From JANYGM01 sp043764015 (GTDB taxonomy: Bacteria > Bacteroidota > Bacteroidia > Cytophagales > Thermonemataceae): a stretch of 64,000 nt of DNA. The translations under genes and the position numbers were made by a program. Position 1 is the stretch's first letter, and the number at the start of each line of letters is the position of its first letter. This document shows, one piece after another, positions 15,609 through 23,471 of this stretch. The notes beneath the pieces were generated by a model. The model was given only the letters and a program-made list of their open reading frames with translations, was not told where the DNA came from and ran no database searches. Location of the stretch: contig JAYUKY010000114.1 of assembly GCA_043764015.1 (NCBI GenBank), positions 29,782 through 93,781 of the forward strand. Direction: 5' to 3'.

Positions 15609-16847
15609 CTAAGCTGCTACTTTTGCTGTTTGCGCTGGCATACGTTTTAGCCTTCTTTGCTTGTTGGCATTGATAACGAAATAATCAATAAGTGGCGCAA
15701 GCACATTCATAAGCAAAATTGCAAGCATAATTCCCTCTGGATATGCTGGATTAAATACTCTTATAAGCACTGTGAAAGCACCTATCAAAAGTCCATATAC
15801 CCATTTTCCTGTTTCTGTTTGTGCCGCAGAAACGGGGTCAGTAGCCATAAAAACAATACCAAAAGCCAAGCCTCCCATTACTAAATGATAGTGTGCAGGA
15901 AGTGCCATAAAAGCATTTGCAGCTGTTGCATTAAGCAAAAGAGCCATTAAATAAGTGCCTACAAAGCCACTTACAATGATTTTCCAGCTTCCCATACCCG
16001 TAACTATCAAAATAGCTGCACCAATCAAACACATCAGCGTAGAAGTTTCGCCAATAGAACCAGGAATATTGCCCATAAACATATTTTCAAAGGAAAAAAG
16101 ATTACTTCCACTCCATTTCCCTGCCTCTGTAAGTGCATCAACGCCTGTTGTATTTGTAAATAATGCTTTACTTTCTGATAAAGCCGTTGATTTGTCTGCC
16201 ACAATAGAAAGTGCCGTAGCACCAGAATAACCATCAACGGTCTTCAAATCACCCGTGTAAGTCCAAACTTTTGAGCCTGCAATATTCACAGGATAGGCAA
16301 AATAAAGGAAAGCACGTGCCGTAAGAGCAATATTTAGGACGTTCATACCAGTTCCGCCAAAGACTTCTTTTGCAATAATCACCGCAAAAGCAGTCGCAAG
16401 TGCTACCTGCCACAAAGGAATATCAGGCGGCATTACTAGCGGAATAAGCATCCCACTTACCAAAAAGCCTTCATTTACTGCGTGTCCTTTGCGTGAGGCA
16501 ACAAAAAACTCAATACCCAAGCCCACACCATAAGAAACAACAATAATAGGCATTATTTTTATTGTTCCTATCCAAAATTTAGCTAAAAAATCTAAATTTT
16601 GCCCAGTTGCGAGTGCGTGCTGATGCCCAATGTTCCACATACCATACAGCAAGCAAGGCACCATAGCAATAATGACAGTCATCATCATTCTTTTTAGGTC
16701 AATAGCATCTCTTACCTGTATTCCTTTTGCTCCAGCCGTATGATTTGGCACAAAAAGGAAGGTTTCAAATGCATCAAAAGCCGTATGAACCAATTTGTTT
16801 TTGATTTTTGGCTTTGTAGTATCTAAGAAATTTCGTAGAAATTGCAT
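15609..16847 (-). CDS. nqrB: Na+-translocating NADH:quinone reductase subunit B
   Basis: A 412-residue inner-membrane protein with about ten membrane helices. NqrB holds a covalently bound FMN and is the main Na+-conducting subunit. The flavinylation motif D-G-Y-S-G-A-T-A-L-S is present near residue 205, with the threonine that carries the FMN. Length fits. nqrA lies upstream on the same strand (133 bases apart), but nqrC, D, E and F are not downstream: after nqrB comes the convergent sppA. The complex must therefore be completed from another locus. Confidence 0.96.
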   Translation of the reverse strand: MQFLRNFLDTTKPKIKNKLVHTAFDAFETFLFVPNHTAGAKGIQVRDAIDLKRMMMTVIIAMVPCLLYGMWNIGHQHALATGQNLDFLAKFWIGTIKIMPIIVVSYGVGLGIEFFVASRKGHAVNEGFLVSGMLIPLVMPPDIPLWQVALATAFAVIIAKEVFGGTGMNVLNIALTARAFLYFAYPVNIAGSKVWTYTGDLKTVDGYSGATALSIVADKSTALSESKALFTNTTGVDALTEAGKWSGSNLFSFENMFMGNIPGSIGETSTLMCLIGAAILIVTGMGSWKIIVSGFVGTYLMALLLNATAANAFMALPAHYHLVMGGLAFGIVFMATDPVSAAQTETGKWVYGLLIGAFTVLIRVFNPAYPEGIMLAILLMNVLAPLIDYFVINANKQRRLKRMPAQTAKVAA

Positions 16848-16980
16848 ATAATTGTTATTTTAAATTTTATCTTTTTTATTTTACCACAGAATACACACTA
16901 AGGAATACAAAATTAGTAGTTTATTTGTTTAATAGAACCTGTATTAAATTTATAGTTCCTAATTAAAAGTCTCTAATTAT

Positions 16981-18351
16981 TTAGCTGTTTTGTATCATAT
17001 CTAATCCTTCTCTAAGGATTTTTTGCATATTCATTTTAGAAACATCAACAAATTCGCAAAGTGCAATATCTTCTTCTATCATCTCATAAATACCCAATTC
17101 TTCCATTGCATCATAGTCGTTGGCTAAAATAGCTTTCAAAAGATATGCAGGCAAAATATCCATTGGCAAAACCTCTTCATATACGCCTGTCTGCACAAAT
17201 GCACGCTCTTCTCCGTGTGTGTTCGTGTCCAAAACGTATTCTTTTTGTGGAGCTAAGAAAGAAAAAAGCCCAAAAGCACGCTGAAAACTAAGAGATTTTG
17301 AAGTCTTGGCTAGTGGAGAAATCCAGCCCAAAAAATCATAATAATTACCTTCTGGAAGAACTGACAAAGAATTATGATAAAAATTAAGATAACCGTCTTG
17401 GCTGATTTTTTCTCCTGTGAGGATATTCCCAGAGATAAAACGTACATTTTGGGAATTAAGGTTATTTTCTACTAATTTATTGATGCAAGCACCCGTAAAT
17501 GTCTTATAATATTGAGGTTTTGTTACTTCAGAGCCAGCCACCGCAATAATTTTAGATGCATCATATTTACCTTCTAAAAAAAGTTTGCCTATTTGTGCCA
17601 CGCCAAATGCCGAAATAGTCCAAACTATTTCTCCTTTATTGATTGGGTCAATATGGTGAATTTGTATACCTACGTTACCTGCTGGGTGTTTTCCTGTGAA
17701 AGTATTAAAGTTTACGTCTTTTGTTTGAGCAAAAATTAGCGCAAGTTCTGTCCCTGCATTGAGATTTATATTAACTTTTTGACTAAGTTTTTTAAGAATT
17801 TCTATACCCGCAGTAAAATATTTTTCATCTCCTTTTAGCGTAAAAGCTACGTCAGCAGCAAGAGGAGCAGTATCAAAAGTAGAAACGTGAATTGCTTTTG
17901 GTTTGTCTTCTGGGCGTGCCATTGTGCCAAAAGGTCTTTGAATAAAATTAGCAAAAACACCACTTTCACAAAGCGCATTGACAGCCATTTCATTGCTGAC
18001 GCTATTTAGTTCTGAAAGTGTATATTTTTTGAAGGCAACATACTCAATTTGAGTGTCAGCAATAATTCTAACCTCCAAAGGCACATTTTTTTCGCCACGA
18101 ATAACTTCTGCAATTTCTCCGCTAACAGGTGAGGTGATTTTAACTTTATCATTTTTTTTATCAAAAAAGATAGGACTTCCTGCTTTCACAAGGTCGCCTT
18201 TTTGCACGACTACTTTTGGGCGTTCTACGCCTAAAAAGTCGGTTGGTTTGATAGCATAAGAGCTTGAAAGTGAGCCAGTAACAAGATTTTTAGTAGCTTT
18301 ACCAGCGACTTTTATATCAAATCCTTTGTTTAGTTTAATATTTTTTGACAC
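16981..18351 (-). CDS. nqrA: Na+-translocating NADH:quinone reductase subunit A
   Basis: A 456-residue subunit. I place the start at a GTG at 18351 (VSKNIKLNKGFDI), which matches the usual start of NqrA; the frame is open for 20 more codons upstream, but that piece (Cys/Asn/Tyr-rich) does not look like NqrA. The protein has the biotinyl/RnfC-like N-terminal barrel (E-R-P-K-V-V-V-Q-K-G-D-L-V-K-A-G) and the central stretch R-P-F-G. NqrA is a cytoplasm-facing subunit of the sodium-pumping complex that oxidises NADH with menaquinone. It is the first gene of a two-gene nqrAB unit. Confidence 0.94.
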   Translation of the reverse strand: MSKNIKLNKGFDIKVAGKATKNLVTGSLSSSYAIKPTDFLGVERPKVVVQKGDLVKAGSPIFFDKKNDKVKITSPVSGEIAEVIRGEKNVPLEVRIIADTQIEYVAFKKYTLSELNSVSNEMAVNALCESGVFANFIQRPFGTMARPEDKPKAIHVSTFDTAPLAADVAFTLKGDEKYFTAGIEILKKLSQKVNINLNAGTELALIFAQTKDVNFNTFTGKHPAGNVGIQIHHIDPINKGEIVWTISAFGVAQIGKLFLEGKYDASKIIAVAGSEVTKPQYYKTFTGACINKLVENNLNSQNVRFISGNILTGEKISQDGYLNFYHNSLSVLPEGNYYDFLGWISPLAKTSKSLSFQRAFGLFSFLAPQKEYVLDTNTHGEERAFVQTGVYEEVLPMDILPAYLLKAILANDYDAMEELGIYEMIEEDIALCEFVDVSKMNMQKILREGLDMIQNS

Positions 18352-18515
18352 GTCGTAAGAAATATAACGGTTGGAAGTATAATTGTTGTAACATTTGTTA
18401 TAACACCGCAAAATTAGAACTTTTTTTCGTAAAAAAAATATTCATTACAAAATATTTAACTAATTTTCTGTCTTTTTGTTTGGAATTTGGGTTTTAAGTT
18501 GAATAACTTTCATAG

Positions 18516-18743
18516 TTAGATAACGACATTGATAATTTGTAAATTTTTATATAGGCATTTGATTTATCAAAACGCGGTTTTGGGACAAAACAAATGGTAG
18601 AGAATAAACTGTGCTACAAAGTATTATTTTTGATAAATAAATTCCACATAATTTGTGCTACATCATTGCGCCATCTCATTTGTTTTGTACCAAAACATCG
18701 CTTGATTTATCAAGTGGCTACGAAATTCAGAATACAAATTATC
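18516..18743. mobile_element. Repeat element with TTAGATAACGACATTG end (copy 1)
   Basis: The left end is the 26-bp sequence starting TTAGATAACGACATTG and ending AATTTGTA (18516-18541). The right end keeps only its last 11 bases, inverted (TACAAATTATC, 18733-18743). Inside lies a nested palindrome: TTTTGGGACAAAACAAATG near 18580 and its near complement near 18690. No coding potential. Copies 2 and 3 are at 60671 and 63229. Confidence 0.65.
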
Positions 18744-18754
18744 ATAATACTAAT

Positions 18755-18881
18755 TAGGGCTTCTGCATCTAGTTTGGTACTTTCAAGACTTTTATCCAAT
18801 TTTATTGGAAAAAAGATATTGAATATTTCCATAATGCCACTATTTTCATCAAAAAGCCTTAAATTAGATGCAAAAGCCCTA
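18755..18881. mobile_element. 127-bp element with TAGGGCTT inverted ends
   Basis: The left arm TAGGGCTTCTGCATCTAG (from 18755) pairs with the right arm ending in TAGATGCAAAAGCCCTA (18861-18881), 21 bases with 2 mismatches. The interior has no gene. It directly follows the truncated right end of the neighbouring repeat, so it may have inserted there. No clear target duplication. Confidence 0.6.
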
Positions 18882-18934
18882 GTGGGAAACGTATAAGTAA
18901 TGTAGGAACATTGAATTTTCATTTACAAACCCAC

Positions 18935-18971
18935 AAAAAAATCTCCTAAAATATATTTTTAGGAGATTTTT
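18935..18971. terminator. Terminator after the SDR gene
   Basis: AATCTCCTAAAA, five-base loop, TTTTAGGAGATT, flanked by an A-run and a T-run. It is placed to end the minus-strand SDR gene. Confidence 0.8.
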
Positions 18972-19000
18972 ATTTGTACTAATTGCTAATTTAGATGACT

Positions 19001-19885
19001 TTATTTTTTTCTCATTCCTTCCATCATATCCCACATATTGCTTGGCACAGCGTCAAGGTGATTAAACTCACCTGCGCCTTGCAACCACTCACCACCATCA
19101 ATAGTAATCACATCTCCATTGACATAAGCAGAATAATCAGACATCAAATAAGCTGCAAGGTTAGCTATTTCCTGCAATTCTCCTACTCTACGCAAAGGAA
19201 TGCGTTGAATTGGGTCAAGTTTCTTTCCTAAATCTGTTTCTGCAAGGCTATCAGGAAACAATCTAGACCACGCACCTTCCGTAGGGAAAGGACCTGGTGC
19301 AATAGCGTTAAACCTAATCTTATATTTTGCCCATTCAACAGCCAAAGAACGTGTAAGAGCCAAAACGCCTGCCTTTGCGCAAGCAGAAGGCACAGTAAAA
19401 CCTGTTCCAGTCCACGCATAAGTAGTTACAATGCTCAAAACAGTTGCTGGTAGCTTGTTTTCTATCCAATATTTGCCAAACGCAAGCGTACAATTATAAG
19501 TACCTTTCAAAACAATGTCCACCACAGTATCAAAAGCACGACTAGATAGGCGTTCTGTTGGGCTGATAAAGTTTCCTGCAGCATTATTAAGCAAGCCATC
19601 AACTTTACCAAACTTAGCGACAGCCGCTTTGAGCATAGCTTCTACTTCTTCATAGATGCGTACATCACAGGTAAGAGGCAAAACTTTGCCTTCTGTTTTG
19701 GTTTCTTCTGATAGTTTTTTTGCAGCTTCTTCCAAAACAGGCATTTTACGACTTGTAATGACAAGGTTTGCGCCTAGTTCTAAGAAATACTTGCCCATAG
19801 CGTAGCCTAAGCCTGTTCCGCCACCTGTAACGACTATTGTGCGCCCTGCAAGTGCGCCTTCTTTTAGCATTGGTTGATTGTACAT
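19001..19885 (-). CDS. 2,4-dienoyl-CoA reductase-like short-chain dehydrogenase
   Basis: A 294-residue SDR. The cofactor loop T-G-G-G-T-G-L-G (20-27) is present, and the usual Y-x-x-x-K is replaced by P-S-A-C-A-K-A-G-V, as in mitochondrial/peroxisomal dienoyl-CoA reductases where the tyrosine sits elsewhere. The later stretch R-F-N-A-I-A-P-G-P-F-P-T-E-G-A-W and the C-terminal G-E-F-N-H-L also match that group. It would use NADPH to reduce 2,4-dienoyl-CoA during degradation of polyunsaturated fatty acids. It stands alone, with a run of GTTATGAGTTGTGA words before its start. Confidence 0.85.
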   Translation of the reverse strand: MYNQPMLKEGALAGRTIVVTGGGTGLGYAMGKYFLELGANLVITSRKMPVLEEAAKKLSEETKTEGKVLPLTCDVRIYEEVEAMLKAAVAKFGKVDGLLNNAAGNFISPTERLSSRAFDTVVDIVLKGTYNCTLAFGKYWIENKLPATVLSIVTTYAWTGTGFTVPSACAKAGVLALTRSLAVEWAKYKIRFNAIAPGPFPTEGAWSRLFPDSLAETDLGKKLDPIQRIPLRRVGELQEIANLAAYLMSDYSAYVNGDVITIDGGEWLQGAGEFNHLDAVPSNMWDMMEGMRKK

Positions 19886-19888
19886 TTT

Positions 19889-19934
19889 GAGTTATGAGTT
19901 GTGAATTATGAGTTATGAGTTGTGAGTTGTGAGT
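19889..19934. repeat. GAGTTGT/GAGTTAT tandem words
   Basis: About six 7-base units directly upstream of the SDR start. Confidence 0.75.
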
Positions 19935-20039
19935 TTATTTGAAATTGGATAATAATTTGCAATGGAATACTTAAAAAAACAGGAATCTAATAATTTTACT
20001 TTTTTGTTTTTACAATAGTTTAATAATCAAAGTCTTATA

Positions 20040-20077
20040 TTCGTACTTCGTACTTCTTATTTCGTACCTTTTCCTAA
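20040..20077. repeat. 38-bp TTCGTAC repeat (copy 1)
   Basis: Identical to 39563-39600 except one base. It runs into the stop codon of the SpoIIE-type gene. Confidence 0.75.
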
Positions 20078-22263
20078 TCTCTTAACTCTTTTCTAAGATT
20101 TGTGTTTGTTTGTTGTGCCGGCACGGCTTCCACTTTACGTGAGATGCCTTTTATCTTAAATCCTACGACCAAAATATCATCTATTTGGCGGTGTGCGCCT
20201 TTCCATTCTTCCATTACCTTATTGAGTTGAATGTGTTGGCTTTTGAGATTTTTATTATGATTAAGATTAATCAATAAATCTCTAAACTTTTTGCTCATAA
20301 ACTTAGTGTTGTCATCTCCTCCAAATTGGTCTGCATAGCCGTCAGAAGAAAGATAAATAGTAATTTCTTCTCCTTCTTTTACCTTAATAAAATGATTGGT
20401 AAATGGTGCAGAATTAGCACGAGAACTGCCACCAATGGAGCGTTTGTCACCTTTTATTTCTTGTAAAGTGCCGTTTCTCATCAAAAGCAAAGGAATTTCT
20501 GCGCCTGCAAACTCTATCATATTGACATCTCTATGCACCACGCACAAACCAATATCCATACCATCTTTGTTGCGGTCTTCTGTTTGTTTAAGAGCCATTT
20601 TTATCTCTTCGTGCAGTTGGTTAAGCACCTCTGATGGTCGTGTAATGCCTCTTTCGTGGACAATCTGATTAAGTAGAGTGTTTCCTATCATACTCATAAA
20701 AGCACCTGGCACACCGTGTCCTGTACAATCAACTACTGCAATCACTATTTTGTCGCCTTTTTCAGCAAACCAATAGAAATCTCCAGAAACAATATCACGA
20801 GGTTTGAAATAGATAAAAGAATCAGGCAAAGTTTGTGCAATCAGGCTTTTTTGTGGCAGAATAGCTTTTTGTATTCTTTCAGCATAACGAATACTCGCTG
20901 TCATTTTCCTATTTTGTTCAGCCAAATCAACAGTACGACTACTCACAAGCTCTTCTAAGCGTTTGTTTTGGTCTTCTACAAATTCATTACGTTCACGTTC
21001 TTTTTCACTTTCTAGGCGTGCTTGTTGGAGTGTTTTTTGGGTAAGTTCACGCCTAATTACGGCTATTCTGTCGGCAAGCCCCAAAGAAAGCAAAATAACT
21101 TCTATTGCTGCACCAATAGGAATGGAATAATTAGTAACAAAACCATAGGGCAAAATACCAAATCCACGCAAAACAGTTACAAAAACTCCCAACAAAAACA
21201 TACTCCACGCCACCAAAAAGAACCTTGCAGGACGGAAACCTTTGCGCAAAGCAAATATAGAAGACATTACCACTAAAACAGACATTAAAAGCCCTCCAAG
21301 TGTAGAAAAACGTATAATAATGCCATAACGTACCACAAAACTAAGCAAAGCCACCAAAACCGAATAAATAGTAAGTCCTAAAATGACTTTATTGAGCCAT
21401 TTTGGTACATTTTCTTTTGTATTTAAAAATTTTGTAGCAAAATTTAGGCTTGTGAGCGCACCCAACGCAATAAAAAACGGTACGCTTATCTCGTGCCACC
21501 TTGGATGAGACGACCAAAAAAACTGATACGCCATTCCATTATAAGACAGTTGAAACAACGACACCGCCACAATACTACTCACATAATGCAAATACGTACC
21601 ATCTCGTAGAGAAAGAAAGACAAAAAAGTTATAGAAAATCATAGCTATCATAATACCTATGTAGATACCAAAACCCGTTTGTTCATTACTAGAACTCACC
21701 TGAAACTCAGGTTCTTCCCAAAGTGTGCCGCCAAAATGCAATGAACTTTGCGAATGTACACGTATATAATAGGTGCTGGTATTGCGTGCAGGGATTTTGA
21801 TGCGAAAAGCGTGATTTTTGTTACGGACTTCTCTTTCGTTGAATGGCATCAAGTCACCTACTTTTTTCTCTTGAATACTACCCAAAGAAGTAGGAGAAAA
21901 TAGCATAACATCATCTAAAAGTGGTGCTTCTAGCTCCAAAATATATTCTTTTTCAGATTGGAAAGGGTTTTCTATCTTAAAGCGCAACCAAAAAGCTGCA
22001 CTAGAATAGCCAACACTTGGCTTATCCTCTTTGCTAGAATAAAACAGAGCATCATATTTATTGCTACTTACTTGCGCATAAGTAAGTTTGGCAGAAGTAT
22101 CTTTAAATATCTGATAATGCCTTCCAAGCATATATTCTGACTTATTTGCACTCAAAATAATGGCTTGCATTGGTGCATCTTGCAGATTATCTTGCGCAAA
22201 AAGAGCATCTTTATTAGGAAATAAAAACAGAAAAAGCAGGAAGATAAATATAATTTTATTCAT
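20074..22263 (-). CDS. 7TMR-DISM sensor with SpoIIE-type PP2C phosphatase
   Basis: A 729-residue inner-membrane signalling protein. Order: signal peptide (1-23), periplasmic DISMED2 domain (about 30-190) that probably binds a carbohydrate-like ligand, seven membrane helices (about 195-400), a Glu/Arg-rich coiled coil (405-465), then a SpoIIE-like phosphatase (about 480-705). The phosphatase has K-P-R-D-I-V-S-G-D-F-Y-W and V-V-D-C-T-G-H-G-V-P-G-A-F-M-S, which hold metal-binding aspartates, and a later S-S-D-G-Y-A-D-Q. Such proteins dephosphorylate anti-anti-sigma (STAS) proteins. No partner kinase is adjacent; a STAS-like protein lies at 55033, and a link is only possible. Confidence 0.92.
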   Translation of the reverse strand: MNKIIFIFLLFLFLFPNKDALFAQDNLQDAPMQAIILSANKSEYMLGRHYQIFKDTSAKLTYAQVSSNKYDALFYSSKEDKPSVGYSSAAFWLRFKIENPFQSEKEYILELEAPLLDDVMLFSPTSLGSIQEKKVGDLMPFNEREVRNKNHAFRIKIPARNTSTYYIRVHSQSSLHFGGTLWEEPEFQVSSSNEQTGFGIYIGIMIAMIFYNFFVFLSLRDGTYLHYVSSIVAVSLFQLSYNGMAYQFFWSSHPRWHEISVPFFIALGALTSLNFATKFLNTKENVPKWLNKVILGLTIYSVLVALLSFVVRYGIIIRFSTLGGLLMSVLVVMSSIFALRKGFRPARFFLVAWSMFLLGVFVTVLRGFGILPYGFVTNYSIPIGAAIEVILLSLGLADRIAVIRRELTQKTLQQARLESEKERERNEFVEDQNKRLEELVSSRTVDLAEQNRKMTASIRYAERIQKAILPQKSLIAQTLPDSFIYFKPRDIVSGDFYWFAEKGDKIVIAVVDCTGHGVPGAFMSMIGNTLLNQIVHERGITRPSEVLNQLHEEIKMALKQTEDRNKDGMDIGLCVVHRDVNMIEFAGAEIPLLLMRNGTLQEIKGDKRSIGGSSRANSAPFTNHFIKVKEGEEITIYLSSDGYADQFGGDDNTKFMSKKFRDLLINLNHNKNLKSQHIQLNKVMEEWKGAHRQIDDILVVGFKIKGISRKVEAVPAQQTNTNLRKELRD

Positions 22264-22362
22264 TGTTTAACGTGTTTTTCGTGCAAGAATTCGTGATACT
22301 TTATGAATGTTGTAATATAGCTAAGTTTCAGATAAATTCGTCATTTATTGTCAAGATTATTT

Positions 22363-23127
22363 TTATTTCTCAAAAAAACTTGCTATATTTTCATTCTCAG
22401 CATACCTAAGGTTTTTCAAAAACACTTTCAAATTGCTTGGAACTGTCTTTATTGGATTTTTTTCCAAATCTAATAACGTAAGTTTTGATAGCTTTCCTAG
22501 TTCTTTGGGAAGTGTACGCAGTTGGTTGTTTTGCAAATATAGGCTTTCCAAACTACTTATTTTCACAATTTCTTTGGGAAAATCTTTAAACTGATTTAAG
22601 CCTAATTTCAATGTGGTTAGTTGCAAAAGATTACCAATTTCTTTGGGCAACAACGTCAATTCGTTGTTATCAAGATTTAGTTCTACTAATTTTTTGAGTT
22701 TTCCAATTTCCGCAGGAATAGTTTTTAGTTTATTGTAACTAATGTTCAAAATAGTCAAATTGGTCAAATTTTCAATTTCTGGCGCAACAAAAACAAGGTC
22801 GTTTCCAAAGAAATTAAGAGAAGTCAAATTTTGAAGTTTTGCTATCTCTTTGGGAATGGCAGACATCTTGTTTCCACTTAGATTAAGTTCTCTTAAATTG
22901 GTAAATTTCAATATTTCTTTTGGAAATTCTTCTATAAATGTATTATTCAGATTAAGAGAATATACATCAGAAGGGTTTTTTAGGGCTTCTTCCATACTTC
23001 TAAAAGTATGTTTTTCCATAAAATCTGGTGTAATTTCTGGATTTGTTTGTGCATTGGCACGCACACATAGGAGCAAGAAAAAGCTGAAATAAAATAAATT
23101 TTTGAAGTTTTTTGTTAGATTTTTCAT
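22363..23127 (-). CDS. Secreted leucine-rich-repeat protein
   Basis: A 254-residue protein with a signal peptide (about 1-27, ending N-A-Q) followed by eight or so leucine-rich repeats of about 23 residues (L-R-E-L-N-L-S-G-N-K, L-T-S-L-N-F-F-G-N-D, L-T-I-L-N-I-S-Y-N-K, L-V-E-L-N-L-D-N-N-E and so on). The pattern I-P-x-E-I-x-x-L is the Shoc2-like class. LRR domains bind proteins; the partner is unknown. There is no sorting tail or lipobox, so it is likely periplasmic. It stands alone downstream of a hairpin that would end the convergent side. Confidence 0.88.
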   Translation of the reverse strand: MKNLTKNFKNLFYFSFFLLLCVRANAQTNPEITPDFMEKHTFRSMEEALKNPSDVYSLNLNNTFIEEFPKEILKFTNLRELNLSGNKMSAIPKEIAKLQNLTSLNFFGNDLVFVAPEIENLTNLTILNISYNKLKTIPAEIGKLKKLVELNLDNNELTLLPKEIGNLLQLTTLKLGLNQFKDFPKEIVKISSLESLYLQNNQLRTLPKELGKLSKLTLLDLEKNPIKTVPSNLKVFLKNLRYAENENIASFFEK

Positions 23128-23206
23128 TTTAATAAATTTTTTGATAAATTTTTGATAAAAGTTAGGGCGTAATATTAGCTATTTTAAATGATAAATCAAA
23201 AAACAA

Positions 23207-23235
23207 AAAAACTCGCCTTAAAAAGACGAGTTTTT
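23207..23235. terminator. AAAAACTCG hairpin
   Basis: AAAAACTCG ... CGAGTTTTT with an 11-base loop, lying between the divergent LRR and DPP-IV genes. The function here is unclear because no transcript is expected to end at this place; it could be part of a leader. Confidence 0.5.
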
Positions 23236-23471
23236 CTAATAACAATTAAACAACATAAACAAACAAAATGATACCTTTATATGATATTTCATCTAGTGGT
23301 TTACCATACTAAATACCATTTCAAGTTTTGTGCCAAAGTCAATTTTTTAGTAAAATTTATGCAAAAATTTTACAAAACATACTAAATTTTTTTATGTGGC
23401 GTTTTATGCTAACATTACAACGTATATTTATCTAAAAAAGTCTAAAAAAGTTTAAAAAAAAGTTTAAAAAA

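Noticed and set aside
18710..18922. 70-codon minus-strand frame
   Set aside because: It lies fully inside the TAGGGCTT element and is a product of its palindrome.
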